NCBI RefSeq assembly: GCF_004570875.1
Contig: NZ_SPQK01000001.1
Span: forward strand, 62,001-126,000
Direction: 5' to 3'
Source: Blastococcus sp. CT_GayMR16
GTDB taxonomy: Bacteria; Actinomycetota; Actinomycetes; Mycobacteriales; Geodermatophilaceae
Length of the DNA: 64,000 nt
The translations under genes and the position numbers were made by a program. Numbering within the stretch: the first letter of the stretch is position 1; every line of letters begins with the position of its first letter. Positions 1 through 8,090 of this stretch are shown here, piece by piece. The notes under the pieces were generated by a model that ran no database searches, had not been told where the DNA came from, and worked only from the letters and a program-made list of their open reading frames with translations.

Positions 1-110
1 CGGACGCCGCCGCCGAGCAGCCGGACCACCACCACGATCACCAGCACAATCCCGATGAGCATCAGCAGCCAGAAAATCCACCCCCAGCCCATGCCCGATC
101 CGTAACCCAT
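1..110 (-). CDS. Small membrane protein, start only (SHOCT-type N-terminus)
   Basis: Only the first 36 or so residues are inside the window. They begin MGYGSGMGWGWIFWLL and continue as one long hydrophobic helix rich in Gly, Trp, Val and Leu. This is the usual N-terminus of small actinobacterial membrane proteins that end in a SHOCT domain, but the C-terminus is off the edge, so that assignment is inference. A GGAGGGA ribosome site lies 7 bases before the ATG; a GTG one codon earlier is possible. Confidence 0.55.
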   Translation of the reverse strand, partial: MGYGSGMGWGWIFWLLMLIGIVLVIVVVVRLLGGGV

Positions 111-218
111 CACGATGTCCCTCCTGGTCGACACTCTTGGCCGTGTGCGGGCAGCCGCCCGTTACGGGGTCATCTCTCGCGGTCCGCGCCGGAACCGCCG
201 TGGGCAGCGGATCGCCCC

Positions 219-440
219 TCAGCGCCGGCGGTCGCGCGCCGATGGTGCTTCCGATCCCGGCCGGCTCGGCGCCATCGACCGGAGGAGTAGGAGATCAGCC
301 AGGCGAGTCCGGGGGCAGGGTTCACCGCGAAGGCCACCACCCGCGCGGTGCTGCTCGACCAGCCACCGCCGACAAATGGCGGCCGTCGACCCTGGCCTCG
401 ACGAGCCGACCGAAAGGACGTGGTGCGCGGTGCCGGCCAT
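219..440 (-). CDS. Possible small hypothetical ORF, perhaps frameshifted
   Basis: A 73-codon frame starts at an ATG preceded at a normal distance by AAGGAGG. The first ~32 residues look protein-like, and a reasonable continuation (VVAFAVNPAPGLAWLISYSS) lies in another frame after about codon 33, so this may be a frameshifted remnant. I do not recognise it. The rest of 111-479 holds nothing else I can support. Confidence 0.25.
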   Translation of the reverse strand: MAGTAHHVLSVGSSRPGSTAAICRRWLVEQHRAGGGLRGEPCPRTRLADLLLLRSMAPSRPGSEAPSARDRRR

Positions 441-479
441 GGGTGCCGTCCTCCTTGTCATGTCGGTTGCCCGCTGGTC

Positions 480-1259
480 TCAGCCGGTCGCCGACGGGTT
501 GACCAGGGCCTGGACCACGACGAACGCTGCGACCGCGAACACGAGGTAGGCGAACCAGCGGCGAAGCCGTTCGGCCGGTAGCCGGGAGGCGAACTTCGCC
601 GACGCAAGCGAGCCGACCACCGCGGCCAGGGTGAAGGCCGCCGCGATCCGGTAGTCCAGCGCGGCATCGCCCGCGTGCGCGGCGAACCCGGCCACCGAGT
701 TGATCACGATAATGACCAGCGAGGTGCCGACGGCGACAGTCATCTCCAGCCCGAGCAGCAGAACCAGCGCGGGGATGATGAGGAAGCCGCCGCCGACCCC
801 GAACAGCCCGGTCAGGAAGCCGACCACCACGCCGGATCCGATGGCCTTGGGCAGGCACCCGCGCCAGTTCACCCCGCCACCGGGAAGGGCGCAGTCCCCG
901 CCGACCGCGGTCTGCTCACGCAGCATCCGCACCCCGGCGGCGACCATCAGCGCGGCGAACCCGATCAGCACGACCCGGGGGTCGAGCAGCCGGTTGACCG
1001 CGGCCCCGGCGAATGCGGCCCCCGCGCCCGCCGCCCCGAACACTCCGGCGATCCGCCAGGCAACCTGCCCCTGGCGCAGCCGCGGCAGAACGGCAGTGGC
1101 CGAGGAGACGCCGACGACGAGCAGGGACGTCGGGACGGCGACGGCCAGCGGAGTGCCCACGCCGTAGACCAGCGCGGGGACGGCGAGGATGGACCCACCC
1201 CCGCCGAGCAGCCCGAGCAGGATCCCGATGACCAGACCCAGGCCCAGCGCCGCGGCCAT
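480..1259 (-). CDS. TauE/SafE family sulfite/anion exporter
   Basis: A 259-residue polytopic membrane protein with about eight hydrophobic segments and the internal duplication of the TauE/SafE family: a glycine-rich GLLGGGGSILAVPAL near residue 20 and GLFGVGGGFLIIPAL near residue 155. The family exports sulfite, sulfonates or other sulfur anions. It is the last gene of a minus-strand run with rhodaneses and an MBL-rhodanese protein, 28 bases after the preceding stop, so export of sulfite or thiosulfate made by persulfide oxidation is the likely job. Family is secure; substrate is inferred from context. Confidence 0.9.
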   Translation of the reverse strand: MAAALGLGLVIGILLGLLGGGGSILAVPALVYGVGTPLAVAVPTSLLVVGVSSATAVLPRLRQGQVAWRIAGVFGAAGAGAAFAGAAVNRLLDPRVVLIGFAALMVAAGVRMLREQTAVGGDCALPGGGVNWRGCLPKAIGSGVVVGFLTGLFGVGGGFLIIPALVLLLGLEMTVAVGTSLVIIVINSVAGFAAHAGDAALDYRIAAAFTLAAVVGSLASAKFASRLPAERLRRWFAYLVFAVAAFVVVQALVNPSATG

Positions 1260-1287
1260 CAGCGTCCCTGCCCCCGCCCGTCGTCGG

Positions 1288-1878
1288 TCACGCCGCCCGC
1301 CGGCGTTCGGGCAGTTGGTCGATGACCTCGGCGGCGGTGCGCTGGTGGGGGCCGCGGTTGTGGGGCAGTGCGGCCAGGATCCGGCCCATGGTGCAGGTGT
1401 CGGTGAGCGCCGACAGGGTCAGGCCGGCGCCGACGCCACCGGCAAGAAGTGCTGCCTTGGGCGCGCGCAGACCCGCACCCACCCCGGCCACCACCAGCGA
1501 CCCGGCGACGAGGCGGACCTGCCGCTCCAGTGACCACCGCGTACGACCACGGATCACCTCGCCGCCGGCCGCGGCGTGCGCTGGGACGCCCCCGCCGAGC
1601 ACGTGCACGTTAGCCGCGCCGACACCGGTGAGACGCTGCTGCGCCTCGGCCGCCCGCGTCCCCGACTGGCACACCAGTACGACCTTGCGGTCCAGCCGTG
1701 CGGCGAGCTGGGCTGCGTGCTCGCCGAGCAGGTTCAGCGGAACGTTGTAGGAGCCGGCGATGTGCGCCGTCTCGTACTCCGCCGGGCTGCGGACGTCGAT
1801 CACGGTCACCGCGTCGGGGTCGCGCAGCCAGTCGAGCACGGTCGCCGCGTCGATACGGTCAGGGCTAGGGCTGTGCAT
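1288..1878 (-). CDS. Rhodanese domain with C-terminal membrane segment (YgaP-like)
   Basis: 196 residues. Residues 10-105 are a rhodanese domain with the active-site loop VCQSGTRA, nucleophile Cys70. Residues ~108-160 contain two hydrophobic stretches like the DUF2892 part of YgaP-type membrane rhodaneses. It would move sulfane sulfur at the inner face of the membrane. It lies between the MBL-rhodanese gene and the TauE exporter in the same direction, consistent with a persulfide-handling operon. Confidence 0.88.
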   Translation of the reverse strand: MHSPSPDRIDAATVLDWLRDPDAVTVIDVRSPAEYETAHIAGSYNVPLNLLGEHAAQLAARLDRKVVLVCQSGTRAAEAQQRLTGVGAANVHVLGGGVPAHAAAGGEVIRGRTRWSLERQVRLVAGSLVVAGVGAGLRAPKAALLAGGVGAGLTLSALTDTCTMGRILAALPHNRGPHQRTAAEVIDQLPERRRAA

Positions 1879-1927
1879 GGATGTCCTTCTCGGATGCGTG
1901 GGTGAGTGTCGTCGGTCGAGGTGCTGG

Positions 1928-3313
1928 TCAGGCGGAGTCGGCCCGGTTATCGGCTTCTGCCGGCCGTTCCTCCAGGCCCGCCGTGCCGGCGTTGTCGTAG
2001 GAGTCGTTGATCAGAACCACCTGCCGGCCTGGGCGGTCCAGGACGGAGGCGGCGATCGAGGCCCGGTAGCCCGAGCCGCAGTAGACCCACACCTCTCCCT
2101 CGGGCACCTCGTCGATCCGGTCGTCCAGCTGGTGCAGCGGGATGTGCCGGGAGCCGCGGACGTATCCCTGGGCGCGCTCGTCGTTGCGGCGGGCGTCGAG
2201 AACCTCCACCGGCCCCCGGTTCATGGCCGCGGCCAGCCCGCCGAAATCGGTCACCGGGTAGGACCGCAACGGCGCGCCGTCGGCCAGGGTCCCGATGTCG
2301 CCGACCGCGACGCCGGCGAGCTCGTCGACGCCGATCCGCACGAGTTCGCGGCGCGCGTCGGCGACCTGGTCCTCGCTCTCCCCGATCAGCGTCAGCGGCG
2401 TGCCGTAACGGTAGAGCCAGCCGAGGTAGGTGACGAAGTTGCTGGACAGCTCGAACCCCAGCGACCCCGTCAGGTGCCCGGCCGCGAACGCGGTGCGCTC
2501 CCGCAGGTCGACCACCCACTCCCCGACCTCGATCCGCCGGCGCAGCTCGCCGGGATCGACCGGTGCGGGCCGGGACAGGTCGACCGGCGCGGGGCCGCGG
2601 CGGTTGATCGGGCCCATGTGCGCGTAGTAGGCCGGGTAGGCGTCCAGGCCGGCCAGCAGGGTGTCGACGTAGTCCTGCTCGGCCAGGGTGAGCGCCGGGT
2701 TGACCTTGACCTGGTCCCCGACGGTGGAGTCGGTCCCGCTGGTCGGGGTGGCGGAGCAGAAGCTGCCGAACCCGTGGGTGGGGAACACCGCCGCCTCGGC
2801 GGGCAGTTCGCGGGCCAGACGCTGCACCGAGTGGTACTGGGCATGGGTCAGGCCGAGGGTGTCCTCGGGGGCCACCAGGTCGGTGCGGCCGGTCGCGCCG
2901 TAGAGCATCGACCCGCCGGTGAAGACGCCCTGCACCTCGCCCTCGGCGTCCTCCAGTGCATAGCTGACGTGGTGGTGCGTATGTCCTGGGGTGTGCAGCA
3001 CCCGAAGCCGCATCGTTCCCGCCTCGAACACCTCCCCGTCGCTCACCGCGAGGTGGTCGAACTCGACGTCGCTGCCCTCGGCCAGCACGTAGGCCGCGCG
3101 CGTCTGCCTGGACAGCTCCAGACCGCCGGTCACGTAGTCGTTGTGCACGTGGGTCTCCAGCACGTGCGTCACCCGTACCCCGCGCTCGGCGACCAAGGCC
3201 TGGACGCGGTCGATGTCGCGCTGCGGGTCGACCACGACGGCGACGTCGCCATCGGAGACCAGGTAGCTGCGGTCCCCCAGGCTGGAGGTCTCGATGGTCT
3301 CGATCCGGATCAT
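1928..3313 (-). CDS. MBL-fold persulfide dioxygenase-like protein with two rhodanese domains
   Basis: 461 residues. Residues 1-240 are a metallo-beta-lactamase fold with the metal loop THVHND (His55, His57, Asp59) and a later TPGHT motif, as in ETHE1/BlH persulfide dioxygenases. Residues ~265-350 are a rhodanese fold without a catalytic Cys. Residues ~365-450 are an active rhodanese with VYCGSGYRA (Cys412). The expected role is oxidation of glutathione- or other low-molecular-weight persulfide to sulfite. A CsoR/CstR-type inverted repeat lies 18 bases upstream of the ATG, so it is probably controlled by the repressor at 3753-4019. A second, divergent copy is at 8091-9437. Confidence 0.9.
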   Translation of the reverse strand: MIRIETIETSSLGDRSYLVSDGDVAVVVDPQRDIDRVQALVAERGVRVTHVLETHVHNDYVTGGLELSRQTRAAYVLAEGSDVEFDHLAVSDGEVFEAGTMRLRVLHTPGHTHHHVSYALEDAEGEVQGVFTGGSMLYGATGRTDLVAPEDTLGLTHAQYHSVQRLARELPAEAAVFPTHGFGSFCSATPTSGTDSTVGDQVKVNPALTLAEQDYVDTLLAGLDAYPAYYAHMGPINRRGPAPVDLSRPAPVDPGELRRRIEVGEWVVDLRERTAFAAGHLTGSLGFELSSNFVTYLGWLYRYGTPLTLIGESEDQVADARRELVRIGVDELAGVAVGDIGTLADGAPLRSYPVTDFGGLAAAMNRGPVEVLDARRNDERAQGYVRGSRHIPLHQLDDRIDEVPEGEVWVYCGSGYRASIAASVLDRPGRQVVLINDSYDNAGTAGLEERPAEADNRADSA

Positions 3314-3330
3314 TTCTGCTGCCTCTTCCC

Positions 3331-3344
3331 TACCCCGTAGGGTA
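3331..3344 (-). promoter_or_regulatory. CsoR/CstR-type operator before the MBL-rhodanese gene
   Basis: TACCCCGTAGGGTA, an inverted repeat TACCC-n4-GGGTA, as expected for CsoR-family operators. It lies just upstream of the start at 3313 and resembles the palindrome in front of the repressor gene. Confidence 0.65.
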
Positions 3345-3374
3345 CTGGTCCGGTAAATGAAGATGGTTGCCGCT

Positions 3375-3692
3375 TCACGCGACGGTCCCCGGCCGGCCCT
3401 CCGGAGTGACGACCGGGAGTCCGGCGTTCGCCCACTGCTTCATGCCGCCGTCCATGGTCTGCGCGTCCCAGCCGGCCTGCGTGAGGAGCTCGGTCGCCTT
3501 GCCGGCGCGCCCGCCGCTGCGGCAGACGGTGACGACGGGACGCTCGCGGTCGAGTTCGCTGACGCGGGCCGACAGTTGCCCCAGCGGGATGTGGTGCGCG
3601 CCGTCGATCCGCCCGGCGGCCCATTCGTCGTCCTCTCGGACGTCGAGCAGCTGGACCTCGTCGCGGCGTCCGTACACGGTCGTGGGTTCCAT
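3375..3692 (-). CDS. Single-domain rhodanese
   Basis: A 105-residue stand-alone rhodanese with LLDVRE near the N-terminus, active-site loop VTVCRSGGRA (Cys57) and the typical DGGMKQW segment. Such small proteins carry persulfide sulfur in the cytoplasm. It sits between the CstR-like repressor and the MBL-rhodanese gene on the same strand, and probably relays persulfide to the dioxygenase. Confidence 0.9.
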   Translation of the reverse strand: MEPTTVYGRRDEVQLLDVREDDEWAAGRIDGAHHIPLGQLSARVSELDRERPVVTVCRSGGRAGKATELLTQAGWDAQTMDGGMKQWANAGLPVVTPEGRPGTVA

Positions 3693-3752
3693 CGGTGCTC
3701 CTTTCCTACGGATCTCCCTAGCCGCCGAGCGGCGACCGGGTCATGGCGTTCG

Positions 3753-4061
<309 letters not shown>

Positions 4062-4320
4062 TCAGGCTACCGGAATGTTCCCGGAGCCGCAGATCCCCTC
4101 CGCCCCGTGCACGAGATCGCTATCGCCCGGCGACTTCCGGCCCTTGTTACGACTCTGTACGACCGCCTTCAGGGGAAAGTTCTGACCACTGGGGCGGCCG
4201 CCGTGCTGGGAGTACGGGGTGCGGCACTGTTCGCAGCCGCGCCGTGAGCGGATCAATGATCTGCACGGTCGCCCAGCCGGGTCTTGACTCGACCGACCCG
4301 TAAGTCGTAGCTTTCCGTTC

Positions 4321-4644
4321 GTGTCCGCTTACCAAGCACGGGATGGCTGGGAGGCGCTCGGGGATCCCACCAGGCGCGCCATCGTGGCGTCCCTGGCCGA
4401 GCGACCGCGAGCTGTCGGCGAACTCGCCGACGAGCTGCCAATCAGCCGGCCCGCGGTATCCCAGCACCTGAAAGTGCTGAAAGAAGCCGGCCTGGTAACC
4501 GACCGCGCAGCCGGCACCCGCCGGGTCTACCGCCTCAGCCCGGAGGGCCTCGGCGCGCTTCGCGACCAGCTCGAGACGTTCTGGAACCGCGCGCTCGACG
4601 GCTATCAGGACATTGCCGAACAACCGACCGAGGAGAGGCCATGA
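4321..4644 (+). CDS. ArsR-family regulator paired with SRPBCC genes
   Basis: 107 residues from a GTG. A winged helix-turn-helix covers residues ~10-85 (LGDPTRRAIVASL, then SRPAVSQHLKVLKEAGLV). There are no cysteines and no obvious metal site. ArsR proteins of this short type are regularly coupled to AHSA1/SRPBCC genes, as here: the next start overlaps its stop (ATGA). It probably represses the three-gene cassette in response to an unknown small molecule. Confidence 0.85.
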   Translation: MSAYQARDGWEALGDPTRRAIVASLAERPRAVGELADELPISRPAVSQHLKVLKEAGLVTDRAAGTRRVYRLSPEGLGALRDQLETFWNRALDGYQDIAEQPTEERP

Positions 4645-5123
4645 CCCAAGCAGCTGACGTGGTGGTCCGGAGGCAGATCGTCGTCCAGGCACCGATCGAC
4701 AAGGCTTTCACGGCGTTCACCGAGCGCTTCGGCGACTTCAAGCCGCCGGAGCACAATCTGCTCGGCGTACCGATTGCCGAGACTGTGTTCGACCCGCAGG
4801 TGGGCGGCCACATCACCGACCGGGGCACCGACGGCAGCGAGTGCCGCTGGGCGACCGTACGGGCCTACGAACCCCCCACCCGAATCGTGTTCAGCTGGGA
4901 CATCAGCCCCCAGTGGCAGATCGAGACCGACCCGGACAACACCAGCGAGGTCGAGGTCCTGTTCATCGCCGAGACCTCGCAGCGCACCAGGGTGGAGCTC
5001 GAGCACCGCAACCTCGACCGGCACGGCGACGGTTGGCAGTCCGTACGCGACGGAATCGCCGACGACGCCGGCTGGACGCTGTACCTCGACCGCTATGCGG
5101 CCCTGTTGACGGCGGGCAGCTGA
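4641..5123 (+). CDS. SRPBCC (AHSA1-type) protein
   Basis: 160 residues with the START/SRPBCC helix-grip pattern: VVRRQIVVQAPIDKAFTAFTE at the start, a central GGHITDRGTDG, and TRVELEHRNLDRHGDGW near residue 115. These proteins bind hydrophobic ligands; substrate unknown. Translation is coupled to the ArsR gene by an ATGA overlap. Confidence 0.85.
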   Translation: MTQAADVVVRRQIVVQAPIDKAFTAFTERFGDFKPPEHNLLGVPIAETVFDPQVGGHITDRGTDGSECRWATVRAYEPPTRIVFSWDISPQWQIETDPDNTSEVEVLFIAETSQRTRVELEHRNLDRHGDGWQSVRDGIADDAGWTLYLDRYAALLTAGS

Positions 5124-5567
5124 GTGGCGCCGATCGTCACGACCACCGAGGTCGACCGGTCGGCGACCGACGTCTTCGCCTACGCGACCGACCCAACACT
5201 GTTCCCGGAGTGGCAGAAGGGCGTCGTGGATGGGCGCATGGACCACGCCGGGACCCCAGCCGTGGGCGCGCATTGCCTGACCACCCGGCGCATCGGAGGC
5301 ACCAGCCGGGCCTCGACCAGCGAACTCACCCACATCGACCCGCCGAGGACATGGGGCGTTCGTGGCATCGACGGACCTATCCGGGCCACCGTCGACGTCA
5401 CCGTCGAGCCGCTGACTGCCGACCGGTCACGCCTGACCATCGCCGTCGATTTCAACGGCCATGGCATCGGCAAGGTTCTCGTCCCGCTCGTGGTCCGCCG
5501 CGAGGCGCGGAAGGAGATGCCGGCCAATGTGGCGGCCCTGAAGCGACGCCTCGAAGGCACGCGGTAA
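5124..5567 (+). CDS. SRPBCC (polyketide-cyclase-like) protein
   Basis: 147 residues from a GTG that directly follows the preceding TGA. The fold is the same helix-grip family (TTEVDRSATDVFAYATDPTL at the N-terminus, a C-terminal helix ending in LKRRLEGTR). Third gene of the ArsR-SRPBCC-SRPBCC unit. The 240 bases downstream contain no gene I can support. Confidence 0.82.
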   Translation: MAPIVTTTEVDRSATDVFAYATDPTLFPEWQKGVVDGRMDHAGTPAVGAHCLTTRRIGGTSRASTSELTHIDPPRTWGVRGIDGPIRATVDVTVEPLTADRSRLTIAVDFNGHGIGKVLVPLVVRREARKEMPANVAALKRRLEGTR

Positions 5568-5806
5568 GTAGAGGCCCGCCTTAGACCCTGCGCGGCCATG
5601 CGGACTCGAGGCGGGGGCAGGCGCCGGACTCGAACTCGACAGGAAAAGCGCCCCGCCCAACGCGGGAGGCGTCTCGATCCCGTCGCTCGACGCCGTGCAG
5701 GGCGGCGTTCGGTTCCCCGTCACGGCCGGGTCAGTTCCCACGGTCGAAGGACGGCTGGGTGGCCGTCACCCGCTCGCTCATGGCTGCTGTACGGAGGGGC
5801 TGGCTC

Positions 5807-6424
5807 TTAGGAGTGGTGTGACACCGTCCCCCAAGCGGCGAAGATGCCGATTTTCGCGGTGACCCCGACCGAGGTCGTCGATGCAATGCACTACTGCATG
5901 CCGAGCGAGTCGTAGCCGTGGTGGACCAAGCGTGCCCTCGTGAAGAACTCCTCCACCTGGGCAGGGGTGAAGCCCAGCCAGAGGTCGGCCTGTTCCGTGC
6001 GCATCCACTCGTAGGAATGTTCCATCGCGTCGGTGACCGCGATCGTCCCGCCCGGCCGGACCACCCGCGCCATCTCGGTCACCATGGCCGCCGGGTCCGC
6101 TGCGTGGTGCAGCACCATGTTCGCCACCGCGATGTCCGCGCTGTCATCGGGCAGGGGGAGGTTGTCGAGGTCGCCTTCCATCAGGGTGACGTTGTGCACG
6201 TCGAGCGCGGCGAGGTTGTCGGCTGCCACGGCGAGCATCGCGGGAGAGTTGTCGACCCCGATCACATTGGCCACGCGGCCGGCGAGCCCCGCTGCGACGA
6301 AGCCGGTGCCGGTGCCGACGTCGATCACTGCGGAGTCGGGGCCGGCGGTGGTTCGCTGCGCCAGGGCCTCGATGACGTCAGCGTTGTAGAAGCTCGACCG
6401 CATCTGGTCCCACTGGACCGACAC
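5807..6424 (-). CDS. SAM-dependent methyltransferase with in-frame UAG (candidate selenoprotein)
   Basis: Class I methyltransferase: VIDVGTGTGFVAAGLA (SAM motif I) near residue 35, VIGVDNSPAML, and VRPGGTIAV near residue 125. The frame reaches TAG at 5891-5893 (codon 178), then continues for 27 sense codons (CIASTTSV, then AKIGIFAAWG, the usual final strand of this family) to TAA at 5807. In relatives, as I remember them, cysteine occurs at the position of the UAG, next to a second Cys. I read the UAG as selenocysteine, not termination. A second oddity: the usual N-terminal helix (VDSADVKAFFER, from a GTG at 6459) is one frame off and would join at 6424-6426. That is either a real one-base deletion or a sequence error; the coordinates use the in-frame GTG at 6424. 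Divergent from the ArsR-rhodanese gene. Confidence 0.6.
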
Positions 6425-6570
6425 CGCTCGAAGAACGCTTTGACGTCTGCACTGTCCACGCCCGCGAGCGTGGCACGGATCGGTCGGAGGCGCCGCCGCC
6501 GCCCCGAGCTCGCGTACAAATCCTCAAACGAACACTTGACTAAGGTGGGGTTCGGCGGGATGCTCTGCGC

Positions 6571-7242
6571 ATGAGCCGACAGGCGGCCAAGAATGTGCTC
6601 TTCGATGCCTTCGCCGAGACGGCGCAGGCGTTCGGCAGTGGCCGCCGTGCCGAGATCGTCGACGTGCTCGCCCAGGGCGAGCGACCGGTGGACGAGGTCG
6701 CTGCCCAGGTGGGGCAGAGCGTCGCGAACACGTCGCACCATCTGCGGACGCTGGCCCGCGCCGGGCTGGTGTCCACGCGTCGCGACGGCACGCACATCTA
6801 CTACCGGCTCGCGAGCGACCGGGTGGGCGAGCTCTGGGCAGCGCTGCGCGGCGTCGCCGTGCAACACGTCGCCGGCTTGGAGCAGCTGGCCACGGCGTAC
6901 CTCGGCGACCGCAGCGAGCTCAGGACGGTCGACCGGGCGGAGCTGGCGGCTCTGGTTGCCGACGGGGAGGTCATCGTGATCGATGTCCGGCCGGCGCCGG
7001 AGTACGCCGCCGGTCACATCCCCGGTGCCTGGTCGGTGCCGCCCGAGGAGGTGCAGCGCTACCTCAGCGAACTGCCCACGGGTCGGGAGGTCGTGGCCTA
7101 TTGCCGCGGGCCCTACTGCGTCTACGCCGACGATGCCGTGCGGGAACTGACCCGTCACGGCTTCCGGGCCCGGCGGCTCGAGGACGGGTTCCCGGAATGG
7201 AAGCGGGCCGGCCTGCCTGTAGCGGCCGGGGACAGGGGCTGA
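6571..7242 (+). CDS. ArsR repressor fused to a rhodanese domain
   Basis: 223 residues. Residues 10-90 form an ArsR winged helix (SVANTSHHLRTLARAGLV recognition region). Residues ~118-218 are a rhodanese with IDVRPAPEYAAGHIPGA and the active loop AYCRGPYCV (Cys178 and Cys183). The fusion suggests that persulfide chemistry on the rhodanese Cys alters DNA binding. It starts 112 bases from the divergent methyltransferase and 2 bases ahead of the UAG methyltransferase at 7245. A weak inverted repeat (TCAA-n8-TTGA, 6524-6539) in the gap is a possible operator. Confidence 0.9.
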   Translation: MSRQAAKNVLFDAFAETAQAFGSGRRAEIVDVLAQGERPVDEVAAQVGQSVANTSHHLRTLARAGLVSTRRDGTHIYYRLASDRVGELWAALRGVAVQHVAGLEQLATAYLGDRSELRTVDRAELAALVADGEVIVIDVRPAPEYAAGHIPGAWSVPPEEVQRYLSELPTGREVVAYCRGPYCVYADDAVRELTRHGFRARRLEDGFPEWKRAGLPVAAGDRG

Positions 7243-7244
7243 TC

Positions 7245-8033
7245 ATGTCGAGCACACCGGATCTGCTGGTCGATCCTGTCGCGCTGCGGGAGCAGGTGAA
7301 GGACAAGTACCGGGAGGTGGCCGCCGATCCGAGTCGGTCCTTCCACTTCCACACCGGACGCGGACTGGCCCGGCGACTCGGCTACGACGAGGACGCCGTG
7401 GCCGCGTTGCCCGACCGGGCCGTCGAATCGTTTGCGGGTGTGGCCAACCCCTTCGAGCGTCGTCGGCTCGCCCGTGGCGATCACGTCGTGGACATCGGCT
7501 CCGGCGCCGGGTTCGACTCCTTCCTGGCCGCCGCGCAGGTCGGGCACGCCGGCCGCGTTGTCGGCGTGGACATGACCCCGGAGATGCTGGCGAAGTCGAC
7601 CGCGACCGCCGCCGAACTCGGCCTCGACCACGTCGAGTTCCGTGCCGGCCTGGCCGAGTCCCTGCCGGTGGAGGATTCCTGGGCCGATGTCGTCATCTCC
7701 AACGGCGTCATCAACCTGTGCGCGGACAAGCGCGCCGTCCTCTCCGAGATCCGCCGCGTGCTCAAGCCCGGCGGCTGGCTTCAGTTCGCCGACATCGCCA
7801 ACGGCCTCCCGGTGCCGGAGGGCGCGCTTCGCGACATCGATCTGTGGACCGGCTAGATAGCCGGCGGGCTGCCCCGTGTGGGCTGGCAGAAGATGCTCAC
7901 CGAGATCGGCTTCACCGACATCGCCATCGGCGACCCGGTCGACACATTCGGCGGCGCCGGAGGCGAGACCAACGCGCGCGCCTACGAGGTGTACGGCTAC
8001 TCCTTCCTGGCGCGCAAGCCGGATGCCCACTAG
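7245..8033 (+). CDS. ArsM-like SAM methyltransferase with UAG at the catalytic-Cys position (candidate selenoprotein)
   Basis: 262 codons counting the UAG. SAM motif I is VVDIGSGAGFDSFLAA near residue 85, then VVGVDMTPEML and VLKPGGWLQFADI. The frame meets TAG at 7854-7856 (codon 204), then stays open for 58 codons to TAG at 8031, reading IAGGLPRVGWQKMLTEIGF and ending YGYSFLARKP, the normal C-terminus of this family. The local context LWTG-UAG-IAGGL matches the LWxxC(I/L)xGG segment of arsenite methyltransferases, where the Cys (human AS3MT Cys206) binds the metalloid. So the UAG replaces a catalytic Cys codon. A possible SECIS-like stem, GCCGGC pairing with GCTGGC, begins 3 bases after the UAG. 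It lies in one operon with an ArsR-rhodanese regulator and an MBL-rhodanese protein. Confidence 0.8.
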
Positions 8034-8090
8034 GTCCGCCCGAGTCACCGCACCGGCCACGGCGGTCCGGTCCACCAGGAGGCAGTCGTA

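Noticed and set aside
5600-5660. tRNA-like stretch on the minus strand (GTTCGAGTCCGGCGCC)
   Set aside because: The T stem does not pair (only two of five positions) and no anticodon arm lies upstream. A chance match to the T loop.
7854-7856. Simple nonsense mutation making a 203-residue pseudogene
   Set aside because: Possible, but the conserved C-terminus downstream, the exact Cys position and the second UAG gene nearby make recoding more likely. Pyrrolysine was also considered and set aside: no reason to expect it here, and the site is a Cys site.
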